Source: Alphaproteobacteria bacterium (GTDB taxonomy: Bacteria > Pseudomonadota > Alphaproteobacteria > Micavibrionales > CSBR16-224). Taken from it: a stretch of DNA of 6,687 bases. The stretch covers positions 1 to 6,687 of the forward strand of contig SBHI01000017.1 of assembly GCA_006226225.1 (NCBI GenBank), in the 5' to 3' direction. The notes under the pieces are model-generated. The model was not told where the DNA came from. It made no database searches and worked only from the letters and a program-made list of their open reading frames with translations. The position numbers and the translations under genes are program-made. Each line of letters opens with the position of its first letter. The first letter of the stretch is position 1. Shown one piece after another: positions 5,831 through 6,687 of the stretch.

Positions 5831-6619
5831 ATGACGAAACGGATTGTATTTTTTTTACTACTAGCGACTTTACTGCCGCTCTTTTTTGCGCCGCAGGCGG
5901 CCGCCAATGAAAAGCTGACCACGCATATGGTCACGCCGCCGATTCCGCCATCCCGCTATGTCATGTCCTATAATGCCAGCCCGGTCGGGCTGCAGAAATA
6001 TGCGCTGGGTATTGGTGAGAGGAAACGCGTTTTTTATCTTTATGTGCCGCGCAGCCTGAAACCGGACGCATCTGCCATGATCCTGCTGCATGAAGAAGGG
6101 CGTGACGGCATTTCGATGGCTGACAGCTGGCGTAAATTTGCCGAGCGTCACAGCGCGATTCTCGCCGCCCCCGATGCGGATGGCGGTGTTTGGGATTTCA
6201 AGACCGATCAGGTCTTTATCGATTCTCTCATCAAATTTCTGCAGCAGGACAAACGCATCAATCCCCGCCGGATTTATCTGTTCGGTCATTCCGGCGGTGC
6301 GGTTGTTGCGCTGCCGCTGGCTGCCGCTTTCTCGGAGCGTTTGGCCGGTGCCGCCACCCATGCGGGAATGGTGACAAACAAGTCCTTCCTTCCCGTTATC
6401 AAGGCAGCAAAACGGAAAATTCCGCTTTGCGTTATCAACGGTTCCGATGATAAATCAACCCCCGCTGTCCGCGCCCGTTATGCCGCACAGCTTTTCGCCG
6501 ATGCGGGATACCCCGCCGCCTATGTCGATCTGGCGGGGCATAACCACTGGTATTACACGCTATCCGACTGGATTAACGAGCTGGCATGGCGGTGCATACA
6601 AGACCTTGCCGCAAAATAA
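5831..6619 (+). CDS. Exported alpha/beta-hydrolase, PHB-depolymerase/feruloyl-esterase-like
   Basis: The 262-residue protein begins with a typical Sec signal peptide: basic TKR, a hydrophobic core (IVFFLLLATLLPLFF), then APQAAA followed by NEK, with likely cleavage near residue 25, so the enzyme should be periplasmic or secreted. The mature part follows the compact esterase layout: strand plus oxyanion region ILLHEEGRDG (about 84-93), a conserved Asp/Phe helix start (DQVFIDSLI, 126-134), nucleophile S154 in GHSGGA, acid D207 in NGSDDKSTP, and probably H237 in AGHNHWYY. The triad thus looks complete. In this esterase class the oxyanion segment usually reads His-Gly; here it is His-Glu. Substrate cannot be told: an ester of a small acid, aryl or hydroxyalkanoate type is possible. 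The start is ambiguous: ATG at 5831 is 14 bases after AAGGGA, while TTG at 5828 is 11 bases after it; I prefer the ATG. It follows the unknown gene by about 98 bp and converges on a minus-strand frame. Confidence 0.82.
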   Translation: MTKRIVFFLLLATLLPLFFAPQAAANEKLTTHMVTPPIPPSRYVMSYNASPVGLQKYALGIGERKRVFYLYVPRSLKPDASAMILLHEEGRDGISMADSWRKFAERHSAILAAPDADGGVWDFKTDQVFIDSLIKFLQQDKRINPRRIYLFGHSGGAVVALPLAAAFSERLAGAATHAGMVTNKSFLPVIKAAKRKIPLCVINGSDDKSTPAVRARYAAQLFADAGYPAAYVDLAGHNHWYYTLSDWINELAWRCIQDLAAK

Positions 6620-6625
6620 CCGCTG

Positions 6626-6687
6626 TTAGAATTTCGGTTTTGCGTTGTTTTTGTTTGCAGCTTTTTCGGCAGGTGCCAGCGCCTTGG
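6626..6687 (-). CDS. Possible C-terminal end of a convergent gene (partial)
   Basis: Read on the minus strand from the window edge, a frame of 19 codons ends at TAA (6628-6626), giving KALAPAEKAANKNNAKPKF. This Ala/Lys/Asn-rich, basic end looks like a flexible protein tail and would leave only 6 bp to the hydrolase stop, a normal convergent arrangement. No domain is visible. So short an open frame can also occur by chance, so both existence and identity are uncertain. Confidence 0.35.
   Translation of the reverse strand, partial: KALAPAEKAANKNNAKPKF

Noticed and set aside
6618..6639. AACCG/CGGTT pairing after the hydrolase as a terminator
   Set aside because: The stem is 5 bp with a 12-base loop and only a short T stretch. 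It may contribute to transcript ending between convergent genes but cannot be called.
1..6687. Defence system, mobile element, CRISPR array or RNA gene
   Set aside because: No direct-repeat array, transposase, integrase, toxin-antitoxin pair or tRNA/rRNA-like stretch was seen. Nearly all of the window is occupied by ordinary chromosomal genes.

Overview
The window looks like a chromosomal housekeeping segment of an alphaproteobacterium. This rests on family resemblance and gene order, not on a database search. The main pointers are a divergent ppiD/tpiA pair, a surE-pcm-(LysM+LytM lipoprotein) operon, and a LytM domain of the degenerate NlpD/DipM type. Genes are tightly packed and codon use looks uniform. 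I see no insertion sequence, integrase, tRNA, rRNA, CRISPR array or other sign of recent transfer.

Layout: (1) 1-1454, minus strand: a PpiD-like, membrane-anchored periplasmic folding factor, cut at its C-terminus by the window edge. (2) 1455-1545: a 91-bp divergent control region with candidate, partly overlapping -10 elements for both directions. (3) 1546-2307, plus: tpiA, triosephosphate isomerase. (4) 2308-2469: a gap with a good candidate promoter and a potential stem-loop at the 5' end of the surE transcript. (5) 2470-5149, plus: surE, pcm and an nlpD/dipM-like lipoprotein. surE and pcm overlap by ATGA; the third gene follows 29 bp later with a strong Shine-Dalgarno sequence. (6) 5150-5261: a gap with a consensus-like promoter whose -35 box lies inside a 10-bp inverted repeat. 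(7) 5262-5732, plus: a 156-residue cytoplasmic protein I do not recognise. (8) 5733-5830: a gap with a perfect TATAAT hexamer. (9) 5831-6619, plus: an exported alpha/beta-hydrolase resembling polyhydroxybutyrate-depolymerase/feruloyl-esterase proteins. (10) 6626-6687, minus: probably the C-terminal end of a convergent gene.

How the genes fit together: surE (nucleoside-monophosphate phosphatase) and pcm (isoaspartyl protein repair) form the conserved stress and stationary-phase pair. The third gene encodes a cell-envelope lipoprotein likely to control peptidoglycan splitting at division. PpiD assists folding of exported proteins, and the last complete gene encodes a secreted enzyme, so much of the window serves the envelope. 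TpiA is central glycolysis.

I found no clear new biological system. The points most worth checking are the unknown 156-residue gene with its inverted-repeat promoter, the loss of metal ligands in the LytM domain, the charged tail on Pcm, and the structured leader of surE.
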